Below are positions 23,390 to 31,900 of a stretch of 64,000 bases of DNA, piece after piece. Each line of letters opens with the position of its first letter. Position 1 is the first letter of the stretch. The notes below the pieces were generated by a model. It worked only from the letters and a program-made list of their open reading frames with translations. It did not search any database and was not told where the DNA came from. The DNA comes from Dysosmobacter sp. Marseille-Q4140 (GTDB taxonomy: Bacteria; Bacillota; Clostridia; Oscillospirales; Oscillospiraceae), in assembly GCA_018228705.1 (NCBI GenBank), contig CP073694.1, positions 2,914,001 to 2,978,000 of the forward strand, written 5' to 3'. Position numbers and translations under genes: made by a program.

Positions 23390-24183
23390 CAGTGATTCGG
23401 GGCGCCGGAGATCTGGCCACCGGCGTGGCCCTGCGGCTGTGGCGGGCCCATATCCGGGTGGTGATGACCGACATCCCCGCCCCCACCGCCATCCGGCGGA
23501 CGGTGTGCTTTTCCCAGGCCATCGTCCACGGGGAGACCACGGTGGAGGATGTGACGGCCCGCCGGGCGGAGGGGCCGGAGGAGGCCCTGGCGCTGCTGGA
23601 GACGGGCGTCATCCCGGTCCTGGCGGACCCGGCGGGGGCCTGCATCCCGGTGCTGAAGCCGGACGCGGTGGTGGACGCTATCCTGGCCAAGAAAAACTTA
23701 GGCACCAAGATTACCGACGCGCCGGTGGTCATCGGTGTGGGCCCCGGGTTCACTGCCGGGGAGGACTGCCACGCGGTGGTGGAGACCATGCGGGGCCACT
23801 ACCTGGGCCGGGTGATCCATGAGGGGAGCGCCATTCCCAATACCGGCATCCCCGGTCTCATCGGCGGTTTCGCCGGAGAGCGGGTGCTGCGCGCCCCGGC
23901 GGACGGTGTGTTCCGTCAGCTGCTGGACATCGGCGCCCAGGTGAAGATGGGGGACGTGGCCGCCACGGTGGAGGGCGTCCCCATGATCTGCACCCTGGAC
24001 GGGGTGCTGCGGGGCATCCTGGCTGACGGCACGCCGGTCCACAAGGGCATGAAGGCCGGGGACATCGACCCCCGGTGTGAGATCAAACACTGCTACTGCG
24101 CCAGCGACAAGGCCCTGGCGGTGGGCGGCGGCGTGCTGGAGGCGGTTTTGGCTCTGACCGGAGCGCTGAAAGAGGTACGGTGA
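23383..24183 (+). CDS. yqeB: selenium-dependent molybdenum cofactor biosynthesis protein YqeB
   Basis: A 266-residue protein (EF2563 family): LTVIRGAGDLATGVALRLW, MTDIPAPTAIRRTV, and a later GPGFTAGEDCHAVVETMRG followed by GLIGGFAGERVLRAPADG. The N-terminus is a Rossmann-like XdhC-type fold. It acts in maturation of selenium-containing molybdenum hydroxylases, by context and family literature. It overlaps yqeC by 7 bp. No hydroxylase structural gene is in the window. Confidence 0.9.
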   Translation: MLTVIRGAGDLATGVALRLWRAHIRVVMTDIPAPTAIRRTVCFSQAIVHGETTVEDVTARRAEGPEEALALLETGVIPVLADPAGACIPVLKPDAVVDAILAKKNLGTKITDAPVVIGVGPGFTAGEDCHAVVETMRGHYLGRVIHEGSAIPNTGIPGLIGGFAGERVLRAPADGVFRQLLDIGAQVKMGDVAATVEGVPMICTLDGVLRGILADGTPVHKGMKAGDIDPRCEIKHCYCASDKALAVGGGVLEAVLALTGALKEVR

Positions 24184-24187
24184 GAGC

Positions 24188-24847
24188 ATGGCCGGCATTC
24201 TGATCGAACGGGGCGGCTATCTCCGGGAGATCCTCCGGCTGCTGGGCGCCTCTGCCTGGGACTGCCAGTGGCTCATCACGGGGCTGGAGTGCTACCAGGC
24301 TTCGGGATGGCCGGGCTGTGAGAAGTGGAACCAGGAGGCGGCGCTCATCCCCAATGAGGACCTGCTCCGGGACATCGAGGCCCGGGACATGCAATTCGTG
24401 TGGGGGATCTTTTCCGCCATCCCGGCCCGGTATACCCGGGAGGAGATCCTCTCCCATCCCATGCCGGACTTTTGGGATACGGACGGCCGCAGCCGCTGCC
24501 TGCGGGAACACCTGCTGCCCCAGCATCCTTTGGCGTTTTTGGAGATCTACTCCGAGGACAGCAGCACCGTCACCGTGATCGCACCCCAGCCGGAGATCCT
24601 CCGGCCTCTCTATGGCCTGGACTGCTGGACGGAGGACGCAGAGGAGCAGAACCGCCGTTTTCTGGCGTTGGAGGCCGTCACGGAGCGGCTGGTCCGGGAG
24701 AGGGGATACGGTGCCATGGACGCGTATGCCCGCCGGAATTTGACCGGACTGCTGTGGCGCGGCCTGTACCATCACCGGCCGGAGCGGCCGGTCTGTGAGG
24801 AAGAGATCGAGACGGCGTATCTGCGCCTTTGGAAAGGAGAACGATGA
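24188..24847 (+). CDS. unknown protein inside the selenium operon
   Basis: A 219-residue soluble protein I do not recognise. It is rich in Trp and Leu (WDCQWLITGLECYQASGW near residue 24), has a central region with FVWGIFSAIPARY, and a helical end. Gap to yqeB is 4 bp and its stop overlaps the selD ATG (ATGATG/TGA), so it is translationally coupled inside yqeC-yqeB-X-selD. Context ties it to selenium or molybdenum-hydroxylase maturation; no motif proves a function. It lacks the nucleotidyltransferase motif of MocA, which I considered. Confidence 0.75.
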   Translation: MAGILIERGGYLREILRLLGASAWDCQWLITGLECYQASGWPGCEKWNQEAALIPNEDLLRDIEARDMQFVWGIFSAIPARYTREEILSHPMPDFWDTDGRSRCLREHLLPQHPLAFLEIYSEDSSTVTVIAPQPEILRPLYGLDCWTEDAEEQNRRFLALEAVTERLVRERGYGAMDAYARRNLTGLLWRGLYHHRPERPVCEEEIETAYLRLWKGER

Positions 24848-25887
24848 TGGCTGAGAACGAAGTGAAGCTGACGAAACTGGCCAAGTGTGCCGGGTGCGGC
24901 GCCAAGGTGGGAGCGGGGGTGCTGTCCCAGCTGCTGGAGGGCATCCGGGTCCACCAGGACCCCAATCTGCTGGTGGGCTTTGACAAGAGCGACGACGCCA
25001 GCGTCTACAAGGTCAGCGACGATCTGGCCCTGGTCCAGACGGTGGACTTCTTCCCGCCCATCGCCGACGACCCCTATCTCTTCGGACAGATCGCCGCCAC
25101 CAACGCCCTCAGCGACGTGTACGCCATGGGCGGCGAGCCCAAGCTGTGCTTGAACATCATGGCAGTGCCGGAGTCCATGCCCAAAGACGCCGTCCACCAA
25201 ATGCTCCGGGGCGGCTACGACAAGGTCTATGAGGCCGGGGCCCTCATCACCGGCGGTCACAGTATCCTGGACGACGAGCCCAAGTACGGCCTGGCGGTTA
25301 CCGGCTTCGTCCACCCGGACCGGGTGCTGACCAACTCCGGGGCAAAGCCCGGGGACGTGCTGCTGTTCACCAAGCCTCTGGGCATCGGCGTGCTCTCCAC
25401 CGCCCAGAAGGCGGAGATGCTCTCTCCCGAAGGGGAGGTCCTGGCCTACCGGCTCATGACCACCCTCAACAAGTCCGCCCGGGACGCCATGGTGAAGTAC
25501 CGCGTCCACGCCTGTACCGATGTGACCGGCTTTGGCCTCCTGGGCCACGCCTGCGAGATGGCCCAGGGCAGCGACGTGGACCTGGAGCTCCGTGTGGCGG
25601 ACATCGACCTGATCCCAGAGGCGGCGTCCCTGGCACAGATGGGTATTCTCCCTGCCGGTATGTACCGCAACCGGACCTTCGCGGAGCCGGAGGTGGACCC
25701 GGGGGAGACGGAGCTGTGGCAGCAGGACCTGCTGTACGACCCCCAGACTGCCGGCGGGTTGCTGATGGCCGTGGACCCGGCGGACGCCGACGCCCTCTAT
25801 CAGGAGCTGAAAGCGTGCGTCCCCAGCGCCCAGCGGATCGGCACCGTGCTGCCCCACGGCGGCGGCAGGCGGATCTTCCTTCGGTGA
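24844..25887 (+). CDS. selD: selenide, water dikinase (selenophosphate synthetase)
   Basis: A 347-residue enzyme that makes selenophosphate from selenide and ATP, the selenium donor for selenocysteine and selenium cofactors. KCAGCGAKVGAG near residue 14 holds the catalytic cysteine (Cys18) and Lys; DDASVY, VQTVDFFPPI, GQIAATNALSDVYAMGG, ITGGHS and TDVTGFGLLGH are standard SelD motifs. This copy has Cys, not Sec, at the active site (no in-frame TGA). ATG 24844 follows AAAGGAG and overlaps the previous stop. Confidence 0.96.
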   Translation: MMAENEVKLTKLAKCAGCGAKVGAGVLSQLLEGIRVHQDPNLLVGFDKSDDASVYKVSDDLALVQTVDFFPPIADDPYLFGQIAATNALSDVYAMGGEPKLCLNIMAVPESMPKDAVHQMLRGGYDKVYEAGALITGGHSILDDEPKYGLAVTGFVHPDRVLTNSGAKPGDVLLFTKPLGIGVLSTAQKAEMLSPEGEVLAYRLMTTLNKSARDAMVKYRVHACTDVTGFGLLGHACEMAQGSDVDLELRVADIDLIPEAASLAQMGILPAGMYRNRTFAEPEVDPGETELWQQDLLYDPQTAGGLLMAVDPADADALYQELKACVPSAQRIGTVLPHGGGRRIFLR

Positions 25888-25891
25888 CAAT

Positions 25892-25933
25892 AAAAAGGGC
25901 CCGGGCAGCCAAGCAGCTGTCCGAGCCCTTTTT
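25892..25933. terminator. bidirectional terminator after selD
   Basis: AAAAAGGGC (25892-25900) pairs with GCCCTTTTT (25925-25933) with further imperfect GC pairing inside; it serves selD and the convergent deacetylase. Confidence 0.8.
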
Positions 25934-25944
25934 CTGATGTGCGC

Positions 25945-27054
25945 TCAAAGACGCCTGGCCTGCAGGCTGAGCAGATCTTTTCCCAGCAATTCCGTTCTGA
26001 CGGATTCGCCGGGGACCGTTTCCCGCAGAACCAGCTTTACCTTTATGGGCGCCTTGGAGACCGGCTCCGCCGACAGGACCTCCGGGGCCTCCGGAGTGAC
26101 GGGAGTCTCCGCCAGCGGCGGTACCTGCCAGCGGAAGAGACTGTATCCGTAGAGGTGATTGGTTTGGACCTCCTGTCGGAAGCGGAGCGTCAGCAATTCG
26201 CTGACCGTCACCAGCTGATATCCCTGCTCCAGCAGCCAGGGCACCAGAATCCGGGTGGCCTCCACGGTGGTATCGTAGATGCTGTGGAGCAGAATCACCT
26301 GTCCGTCCAAATTTCCGAAGTTCTGTACGGAGGATACGATCTTTTCCGTGTTCCGGTTCAGCCAGTCCTCGGTATCGATGGACCAGGTGACCAGAGCCCG
26401 CCCGGAGCTGGTTTTCAGCGCCTGATTGATGGACCCGTAGGGTGGACGCAGCAGCGTGGGGGCCTGGCCCAGCACCTGGGTAAACAGCTCGTCCGCTGCC
26501 GCCAGATCTGCCTGAATGGCCTCTTGGCTCATCTTGCCCAGGTCTGCATGGCGATAGGAGTGGCTGCCGATCTCACAGCCCATGTCCACTGCCCGACGGA
26601 CGGCGTCCGGGTCCTTGTGCAGGTTCGTGGCCACTTCAAAGAAGGTGGCCACCGTCCGGTTTTCCTCTAGAATGTCCAGGATCTGATCTGTGTACTCGGC
26701 GTGGGGACCGTCGTCGAAGGTCAGGGCCACCATGGGCCGGCTGGGGTCCAGAACCCGTTCCGGGGCGGCGGGGTCCTCTGGCGCGGAGGGCTCTTCCGGA
26801 GCGGAGGGCGCCTCTGCCGTGGGGGTATCCTCCGGGATCACCGGCTCTTCTGGGAGCAGGGACGCCGCGCCCAGGGAGGCCTTGGACGCGGGATCGTGCT
26901 CGGCCTCCCGGACGGGGTCGGTGATCCCGGCCTCGCCGGACTGGGCGGTGACGTGCTCCTCCGTAGCGGTGACGGTCCGGTCACGGGCTGTCCGAGGGCC
27001 TGCGGCACAGGCGGTCAGGGATAGAACGAGGAAAAGAGAGAGGAGTTGTTTCAT
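25945..27054 (-). CDS. polysaccharide deacetylase lipoprotein
   Basis: A 369-residue protein. I chose the ATG at 27054 because it gives a lipoprotein signal peptide, KQLLSLFLVLSLTAC with the Cys at residue 15, although the ribosome binding site is weak. A Pro/Glu/Ala-rich spacer (~20-120) follows. The NodB homology domain (~125-320) has VALTFDDGPH (catalytic/metal Asp), GSHSYRHADL (metal His), RPPYGS and ILLHSIYDT. It probably removes N-acetyl groups from peptidoglycan or another wall glycan outside the cell, often giving lysozyme resistance. About 35 residues follow the NodB domain with no known motif. Confidence 0.9.
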   Translation of the reverse strand: MKQLLSLFLVLSLTACAAGPRTARDRTVTATEEHVTAQSGEAGITDPVREAEHDPASKASLGAASLLPEEPVIPEDTPTAEAPSAPEEPSAPEDPAAPERVLDPSRPMVALTFDDGPHAEYTDQILDILEENRTVATFFEVATNLHKDPDAVRRAVDMGCEIGSHSYRHADLGKMSQEAIQADLAAADELFTQVLGQAPTLLRPPYGSINQALKTSSGRALVTWSIDTEDWLNRNTEKIVSSVQNFGNLDGQVILLHSIYDTTVEATRILVPWLLEQGYQLVTVSELLTLRFRQEVQTNHLYGYSLFRWQVPPLAETPVTPEAPEVLSAEPVSKAPIKVKLVLRETVPGESVRTELLGKDLLSLQARRL

Positions 27055-27170
27055 GGTCGCAGACCCGCTTTCGTCAGATTTCAACTTTATCATACCGAAA
27101 GGGATAGGGGAAATCAGGACAAAACGGATACAAAATGCCGCTGAAAAATAACAAAAGAAACAAGAATGAC

Positions 27171-27203
27171 AAAAAATGCCACTCCGTCGGAGCGGCATTT
27201 TTT
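27171..27203. terminator. bidirectional terminator
   Basis: Near-perfect 16-bp arms (27171-27186 and 27188-27203) ending in A6/T6; on the minus strand it terminates the macro-domain gene. Confidence 0.85.
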
Positions 27204-27213
27204 GAGGGGAGAG

Positions 27214-27750
27214 TCAAAGACGGTCGTCCTTTTCTTCTGCGTACCAGAGGTTCCAGGTCTGCCGGTAAACCTCTGCTGCCTGGGGAGTGTGGCAGACCAT
27301 GCGTACCTGTCGGGGCAAGTCGTTTTCCGACAAAAAGTCCATGATGGCCCGCAATGCCACGGTGGCTGCCTGGGCCATGGGGTAACCGTAGACGCCGGTG
27401 GAGATGGAGGGAAAGTCCACCGTCTCAATCCCGTGGTCCCGGGCCAGGGTCAGGCAGGCGCGGTAGCAGGAGGCCAGCACCGCTGCCTCGCCGCGCTCCC
27501 CGCCCCGCCAGATGGGGCCGGGGGTGTGGAGGACGTATTTAGCGGGGAGGCGGTAGCCCTTCGTCAGCTTGGCCTGGCCCGTCTCGCAGCCGTCCAGGGT
27601 CCGGCATTCTGCCAGCAGCTCGGGACCTGCGGCGGTATGGATGGCGCCATCCACCCCGGAACCGCCCAGCAGCGTGGTGTTGGCGGCGTTGACGATGGCC
27701 TCCGCGTCGGAGCGGGTGATGTCGCCAACGATGATATCGAACCGTCTCAT
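27214..27750 (-). CDS. macro-domain protein, O-acetyl-ADP-ribose deacetylase type
   Basis: A 178-residue macro domain: [37 protein letters not shown] and [10 protein letters not shown] are the ADP-ribose-binding loops of YmdB-like enzymes. It should hydrolyse O-acetyl-ADP-ribose or ADP-ribosyl esters in the cytosol. Stand-alone gene without an evident partner such as a sirtuin or an ADP-ribosyltransferase nearby. Confidence 0.93.
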   Translation of the reverse strand: MRRFDIIVGDITRSDAEAIVNAANTTLLGGSGVDGAIHTAAGPELLAECRTLDGCETGQAKLTKGYRLPAKYVLHTPGPIWRGGERGEAAVLASCYRACLTLARDHGIETVDFPSISTGVYGYPMAQAATVALRAIMDFLSENDLPRQVRMVCHTPQAAEVYRQTWNLWYAEEKDDRL

Positions 27751-27833
27751 AAAAATACCTCCATCCTGCCGCTGGGAAGCGGCTTGCTTTTCTTTCAGTA
27801 TACCGGCCCCGGCGGGAAAAACAAGGGAAAATC

Positions 27834-27862
27834 TTGAGCACCGAAGTCGAATGTGGTATGAT
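27834..27862 (+). promoter_or_regulatory. promoter of the TIM-barrel gene
   Basis: TTGAGC and TATGAT with a 17-bp spacer, 46 bp before the ATG at 27908. Confidence 0.65.
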
Positions 27863-27907
27863 GGGACCGGAAATGCAGACAGACCCAGCGGGAAGAAAGG
27901 AGATCTT

Positions 27908-28573
27908 ATGGCAAAACAGGTTCCCTCCTATACCGGGACGCTCCGCAGCCACTCATTGACGCTGCCGCCATGTATCAGTGAGTGCAGCGGCATTCGGATC
28001 TTTGGGCGGCGGATCAAGTCCCTGGCCTTTTCCACCGACGTGGCCATTATCAAGAATATCAACGCCGACGCCATCATCGCCGTCTACCCCTTCACGCCCC
28101 AGCCGGTCATTGCCCAGGCCATCATCAGCGTGTCGGATGTGCCGGTGTTCGTGGGCGTAGGCGGCGGCATCACAACGGGGACGCGGTCCGTACGGCTGGC
28201 GGTCCAGGCGGAGCACCAGGGCGCCTACGGCGTGGTCCTCAATGCCCCCACCTCCAACGAGGTGATCCGGGAGATCAAGGGCGAGGTGGACCTGCCGGTG
28301 GTAGTGACGGTGGTCTCCGCCCACACCGACATCCGCAGCCGTTTGGAGGCCGGAGCGGACATCCTGAACGTCTCCGGCGCCGCGGCCACCCCGGAGATCG
28401 TGGCGGAGATCCGCCGGGATTTTCCCGAGGTGCCCATCATCGCCACCGGCGGCCCCACGGAGGAGAGCATCCTGCGCACCATCCGGGCCGGCGCCAATGC
28501 AGTGACCTATACGCCGCCCACCAACGGCGCGCTGTTTGCCAAGATCATGGAGCAGCACCGGCAGACGTTTTGA
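27908..28573 (+). CDS. TIM-barrel protein of unknown function (annotated hydrolase-like in Clostridia)
   Basis: A 221-residue protein from ATG 27908 behind AAAGGAG. It shows (beta/alpha)8-type periodicity with a phosphate-binding-like end: [53 protein letters not shown] and [12 protein letters not shown]. This resembles the KDPG-aldolase/ThiE/PcrB style of barrels that hold a phosphate between the last strands. The substrate is unknown. No operon partner. Confidence 0.75.
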   Translation: MAKQVPSYTGTLRSHSLTLPPCISECSGIRIFGRRIKSLAFSTDVAIIKNINADAIIAVYPFTPQPVIAQAIISVSDVPVFVGVGGGITTGTRSVRLAVQAEHQGAYGVVLNAPTSNEVIREIKGEVDLPVVVTVVSAHTDIRSRLEAGADILNVSGAAATPEIVAEIRRDFPEVPIIATGGPTEESILRTIRAGANAVTYTPPTNGALFAKIMEQHRQTF

Positions 28574-28617
28574 CTGGTCCCGGATCGAACGGACTCCGGC
28601 TGCCTGAATGAAAAAGC

Positions 28618-29380
28618 GATGAGAGAATACCAGCTTGCCGGGTTCCCGGGTTCGGCTGCTGCCTGCGCTATGTTGACCTTCCGGGGGAGGAGACCTCATT
28701 CATGGTCTGGGCTGCGCGGGATCGTTTGACTATCCGGAGGTCGCGGCACAGGCTGTGCTTGCAAAGCACCGGCGGATCCTGGTGGATCTGCTGGGGGCGG
28801 GGTACAGCGGCAGCCCCCCAGAGTTTGATTACAGCATGCCTGCTCATGCGGCGTATCTGAAAGAATTTGTTGACGGTCTGGGCGTGCGGGACGTTGTCCT
28901 GTTCGGACACAGTCTGGGCGGCCCGGTAGCGATCGAATTGGCGAGGCTCTGCGGGAGCCGCGTGCGCACTCTGGTCCTCAGCGAGGCCAATCTGGATCCC
29001 AGCCGGGGGGCAGCGGCAGCTATCAGATCGCACAGCTGCCCGAGGAGGAATTTGCCGGGACCGGAATGGATGCGCTGATCGCGGAAAGCAGGGCGTGCGG
29101 AAACACCATGTGGGCTGCCGCACTGTTCCGTTGCGCTCCCTGCGCGGTGCACCGGCTGCCCAGATGCGCGCTCCGCGGCGGAGACCCGCTGTGGCGGACG
29201 GCACTGTATGAACTGCCGGTGCAAAAGGGATTTGTTTTCGGAGAGCGGTCTCTGCCGGATGCAGATTATGAGGAGCTGCGGAGGCATGGTATCCGCGTTG
29301 AGACCGTGCCGTCCGCGGGCCATTCCATGGCGTGGGAGAATCCCGCGGGATTGGCGATCGCCATTTCCAGGTGCCTGTGA
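28618..29380 (+). pseudogene. alpha/beta hydrolase, frameshifted
   Basis: Fragments in different frames reconstruct one alpha/beta hydrolase: MREYQLAGFPGS at 28618, RYVDLPGEE near 28675, LIHGLGCAGSFDYPEVA from ~28702, then LFGHSLGGPVAIELA with the nucleophile Ser, and after a shift near 29010 the frame ending at 29380 with FVFGERSLPDADY and SAGHSMAWENPAG holding the catalytic His. At least three frame changes (near 28660, 28700 and 29010) break it. Unless these are sequencing errors, the gene is dead. Confidence 0.75.
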
Positions 29381-29453
29381 GAGAACGGCTGCTGTTCCGG
29401 TATGGACCGCCGCAGTTTGACGGCGGAAGTGATTGGGAAAGGAACTTGAAGAG

Positions 29454-29915
29454 ATGACAAGGATCCTGTTTGTCTGCCACGGCAATATCTGCCGCAGCCC
29501 TATGGCGGAATTTGTGATGAAGGACCTGGTGGCCGCCGCAGGAGCGGCGGACCGGTTCGAAATCGCCTCCGCCGCCACCAGTGCCGAGGAGATTGGAAAC
29601 GGCGTCTATCCCCCTGCCCGGCAGGAGCTGGCCCGGCACGGCATCGGATGCGCCGGTCACGCCGCCCGCCGCATCCGCCGGGAGGACTATGACCGTTACG
29701 ACTATCTGATCGGCATGGACCGGGCTAATCTCGCCAACATGCGCCGGATGTGGGACGGCGACCCGGCGGGCAAGGTCCACGCCCTGCTGGAGTTTGCCGG
29801 CCGGGGCGGGGAGGATGTGGCGGACCCCTGGTACACCGGGGATTTCAAAGCCACCTGGCGGGATGTACTGTCCGGCTGCCAGGGGCTGCTGCAGCGGCTG
29901 GAAGAACAGAGATAA
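29454..29915 (+). CDS. low-molecular-weight protein-tyrosine phosphatase
   Basis: A 153-residue enzyme. The N-terminal FVCHGNICRSPMAE is the C-x5-R-S phosphate loop, and EDVADPWYTGDF near residue 120 holds the general-acid Asp. It dephosphorylates tyrosine on proteins, in Firmicutes often regulating capsule kinases or acting on arginine phosphate (YwlE type). The presence of Ile after Asn in the loop does not settle Tyr versus Arg specificity. It starts 73 bp after the broken hydrolase and ends before a terminator. Confidence 0.93.
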   Translation: MTRILFVCHGNICRSPMAEFVMKDLVAAAGAADRFEIASAATSAEEIGNGVYPPARQELARHGIGCAGHAARRIRREDYDRYDYLIGMDRANLANMRRMWDGDPAGKVHALLEFAGRGGEDVADPWYTGDFKATWRDVLSGCQGLLQRLEEQR

Positions 29916-29918
29916 AGC

Positions 29919-29955
29919 AAAACGGCCCGGGGGCGCAGTGCGCTCCCGGGCTGTT
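29919..29955. terminator. bidirectional terminator between phosphatase and fhs
   Basis: Near-perfect long arms (AAACGGCCCGGGGGCGCA and its complement) with AAA/TTT flanks. Confidence 0.8.
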
Positions 29956-29961
29956 TGTCTT

Positions 29962-31641
29962 TCAGGAAAGGCCGGTGATTGTTCCGCTGTTGTCCAGATC
30001 GATCTGCTGGGCGCAGGGGGCCTTGGGAAGCCCCGGCATGGTCAGCACGTTTCCGGCCAGCGCCACCAGGAACCCGGCGCCCGCGGAGACCTTGATGTTC
30101 CGCACCGTCACCTGGAAGCCGGAGGGAGCTCCCAGCAGGGACTGGTCGTCGGAGAAGGAGTAGGGGGTCTTGGCGATGCACACCGGGCAGCCGCCGAAGC
30201 CCAGCTCCGTCAGGTGGGCCGCCTGCCGCTGGGCCTCCGGCGTCAGCACCGCCCGGCTGCCCCGGTAGACTTTGCGGACGATGGCGTCCAGCTTTTCCTG
30301 GATGGTCTGGTCGCTGTCGTAGGCGAAGGTGAACCGGCCCTCGCCGCTGTCGCAGAGGCTCACCACCTCTTCCGCCAGCTGAAGGCCGCCCTGCCCGCCC
30401 TTTTCGTAGACCTCGGACAGCGCAACCCGGACGCCCAGGTTCCGGCACCGGTCCCGGATCAGGTCCAGCTCTGCGGCGGAGTCTGTGGGGAAGCGGTTGA
30501 TGGCCACCACTGTGGGCAGGCCGTAGACCTGGGTCATGTTCTCCACATGGCGCAGCAGGTTGGGCAGGCCCCGCTCCAGCGCCGCCGTATCCGGCTTGCC
30601 CAGGTCCGCCCGGGCGGCGCCGCCGTGGTGCTTCAGCGCCCGGACCGTGGCTACCACCACGCAGGCGTCGGGCCGCAGGCCCGCCATGCGGCACTTGATG
30701 TCCAGGAACTTCTCCGCGCCCAGATCGGCGCCGAAGCCGGCCTCCGTGACGGCGTAGTCGCCCAGCTTCATGGCCATGCGGGTAGCCATGACGGAGTTGC
30801 AGCCATGGGCGATGTTTGCGAAGGGGCCGCCGTGGATGAAGGTGGGGGTACCCTCCAGCGTCTGGACCAGATTGGGCTTGAGGGCGTCCCTCAGCAGGGC
30901 GGCCATGGCCCCGGCGGCCTGGAGATCCCCGGCGGTGACGGGCTTGCCGTCGAAGGTATAGCCCACGATGATCCGGGCCAGCCGGGTCTTGAGGTCCGCG
31001 ATGGAGCTGGACAGGCACAGCACCGCCATGATCTCCGAGGCGGCGGTGATGTCGAAGCCGTCTTCCCGGGGAACGCCGTTGTTCTTGCCGCCCAGGCCTC
31101 CCACGATGGAGCGCAGCTGGCGGTCGTTCATGTCCAGCACCCGGCGCCACACTACCTGCTTGGGGTCCAGGCCCAGGGCGTTGCCCTGGAAGATGTGGTT
31201 GTCCACCATGGCAGAGAGAAGGTTGTTGGCGGCGGTGACGGCGTGGAGGTCGCCGGTGAAATGGAGGTTGATGTCCTCCATGGGGACCACCTGGGCATAG
31301 CCGCCGCCGGCGGCACCGCCCTTGACACCGAACACAGGACCCAGGGAGGGCTCCCGCAGGGCGATGACGGCGTTTTTGCCCATGCGCCGCAGGGCGTCGC
31401 CCAGGCCCACTGTGGTGGTGGTCTTGCCCTCGCCGGCGGGTGTGGGGTTGATGGCGGTCACCAGGATCAGCTTGCCGTAGGGACGGGTAGATTCCCGCAG
31501 AAGGCGGTGGTCCACCTTGGCCTTGTAGCGGCCGTAAGATTCCAGATAATCGGCGTCCACACCGGCTGTCTCAGCGATCTTGTCAATGGGCTGCAGCTGG
31601 CAGGACTGCGCGATTTCGATATCAGAGGGAATACTCATCAT
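29962..31641 (-). CDS. fhs: formate-tetrahydrofolate ligase
   Basis: A 559-residue enzyme that makes 10-formyl-THF from formate, THF and [17 protein letters not shown] near residue 68 is the ATP loop; [33 protein letters not shown] and [11 protein letters not shown] are signature motifs. Length is typical. It is the formate entry to the one-carbon pathway served elsewhere here by MetF, MetH, GlyA and Gcv. ATG at 31641 or 31638; promoter at 31699-31727. Confidence 0.96.
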   Translation of the reverse strand: MMSIPSDIEIAQSCQLQPIDKIAETAGVDADYLESYGRYKAKVDHRLLRESTRPYGKLILVTAINPTPAGEGKTTTTVGLGDALRRMGKNAVIALREPSLGPVFGVKGGAAGGGYAQVVPMEDINLHFTGDLHAVTAANNLLSAMVDNHIFQGNALGLDPKQVVWRRVLDMNDRQLRSIVGGLGGKNNGVPREDGFDITAASEIMAVLCLSSSIADLKTRLARIIVGYTFDGKPVTAGDLQAAGAMAALLRDALKPNLVQTLEGTPTFIHGGPFANIAHGCNSVMATRMAMKLGDYAVTEAGFGADLGAEKFLDIKCRMAGLRPDACVVVATVRALKHHGGAARADLGKPDTAALERGLPNLLRHVENMTQVYGLPTVVAINRFPTDSAAELDLIRDRCRNLGVRVALSEVYEKGGQGGLQLAEEVVSLCDSGEGRFTFAYDSDQTIQEKLDAIVRKVYRGSRAVLTPEAQRQAAHLTELGFGGCPVCIAKTPYSFSDDQSLLGAPSGFQVTVRNIKVSAGAGFLVALAGNVLTMPGLPKAPCAQQIDLDNSGTITGLS

Positions 31642-31698
31642 GTCATCTCCACCCTTGCGTCAGTTTTTCTTGGGCCCAAATGGGCGCGATATGAAGCC

Positions 31699-31727
31699 AT
31701 TATAGAGGGTTTGCGGCCCGGCGTCCA
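31699..31727 (-). promoter_or_regulatory. promoter of fhs
   Basis: Minus strand TGGACG (31722-31727), 17-bp spacer, TATAAT (31699-31704), 58 bp before the start. Confidence 0.65.
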
Positions 31728-31827
31728 TAGGGGAGATAAAAAAACTCTGAGAGACGCGGAAACCTCTGCCGGAAGTCCGGGAGGATATCGGGTCCTTTTC
31801 GGGGCGATCTGCGCCCCCCCGGCATGT

Positions 31828-31857
31828 GAAAAGGAGGGCCGGGCGGCCCTCCTTTCT
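31828..31857 (-). terminator. intrinsic terminator of the amidohydrolase gene
   Basis: Arms AAAGGAGGGCC (31830-31840) and GGCCCTCCTTT (31845-31855) with a 4-base loop; minus strand ends in TTTTC. Confidence 0.65.
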
Positions 31858-31900
31858 TGCGGAGATTTTCTTTTTGACGGGTTCCCGAGTGGTGAAGAGA

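Noticed and set aside
24188..24847. MocA-type molybdenum cofactor nucleotidyltransferase
   Set aside because: That enzyme is often near yqeB, but the conserved glycine-rich nucleotidyltransferase N-terminus is absent here.
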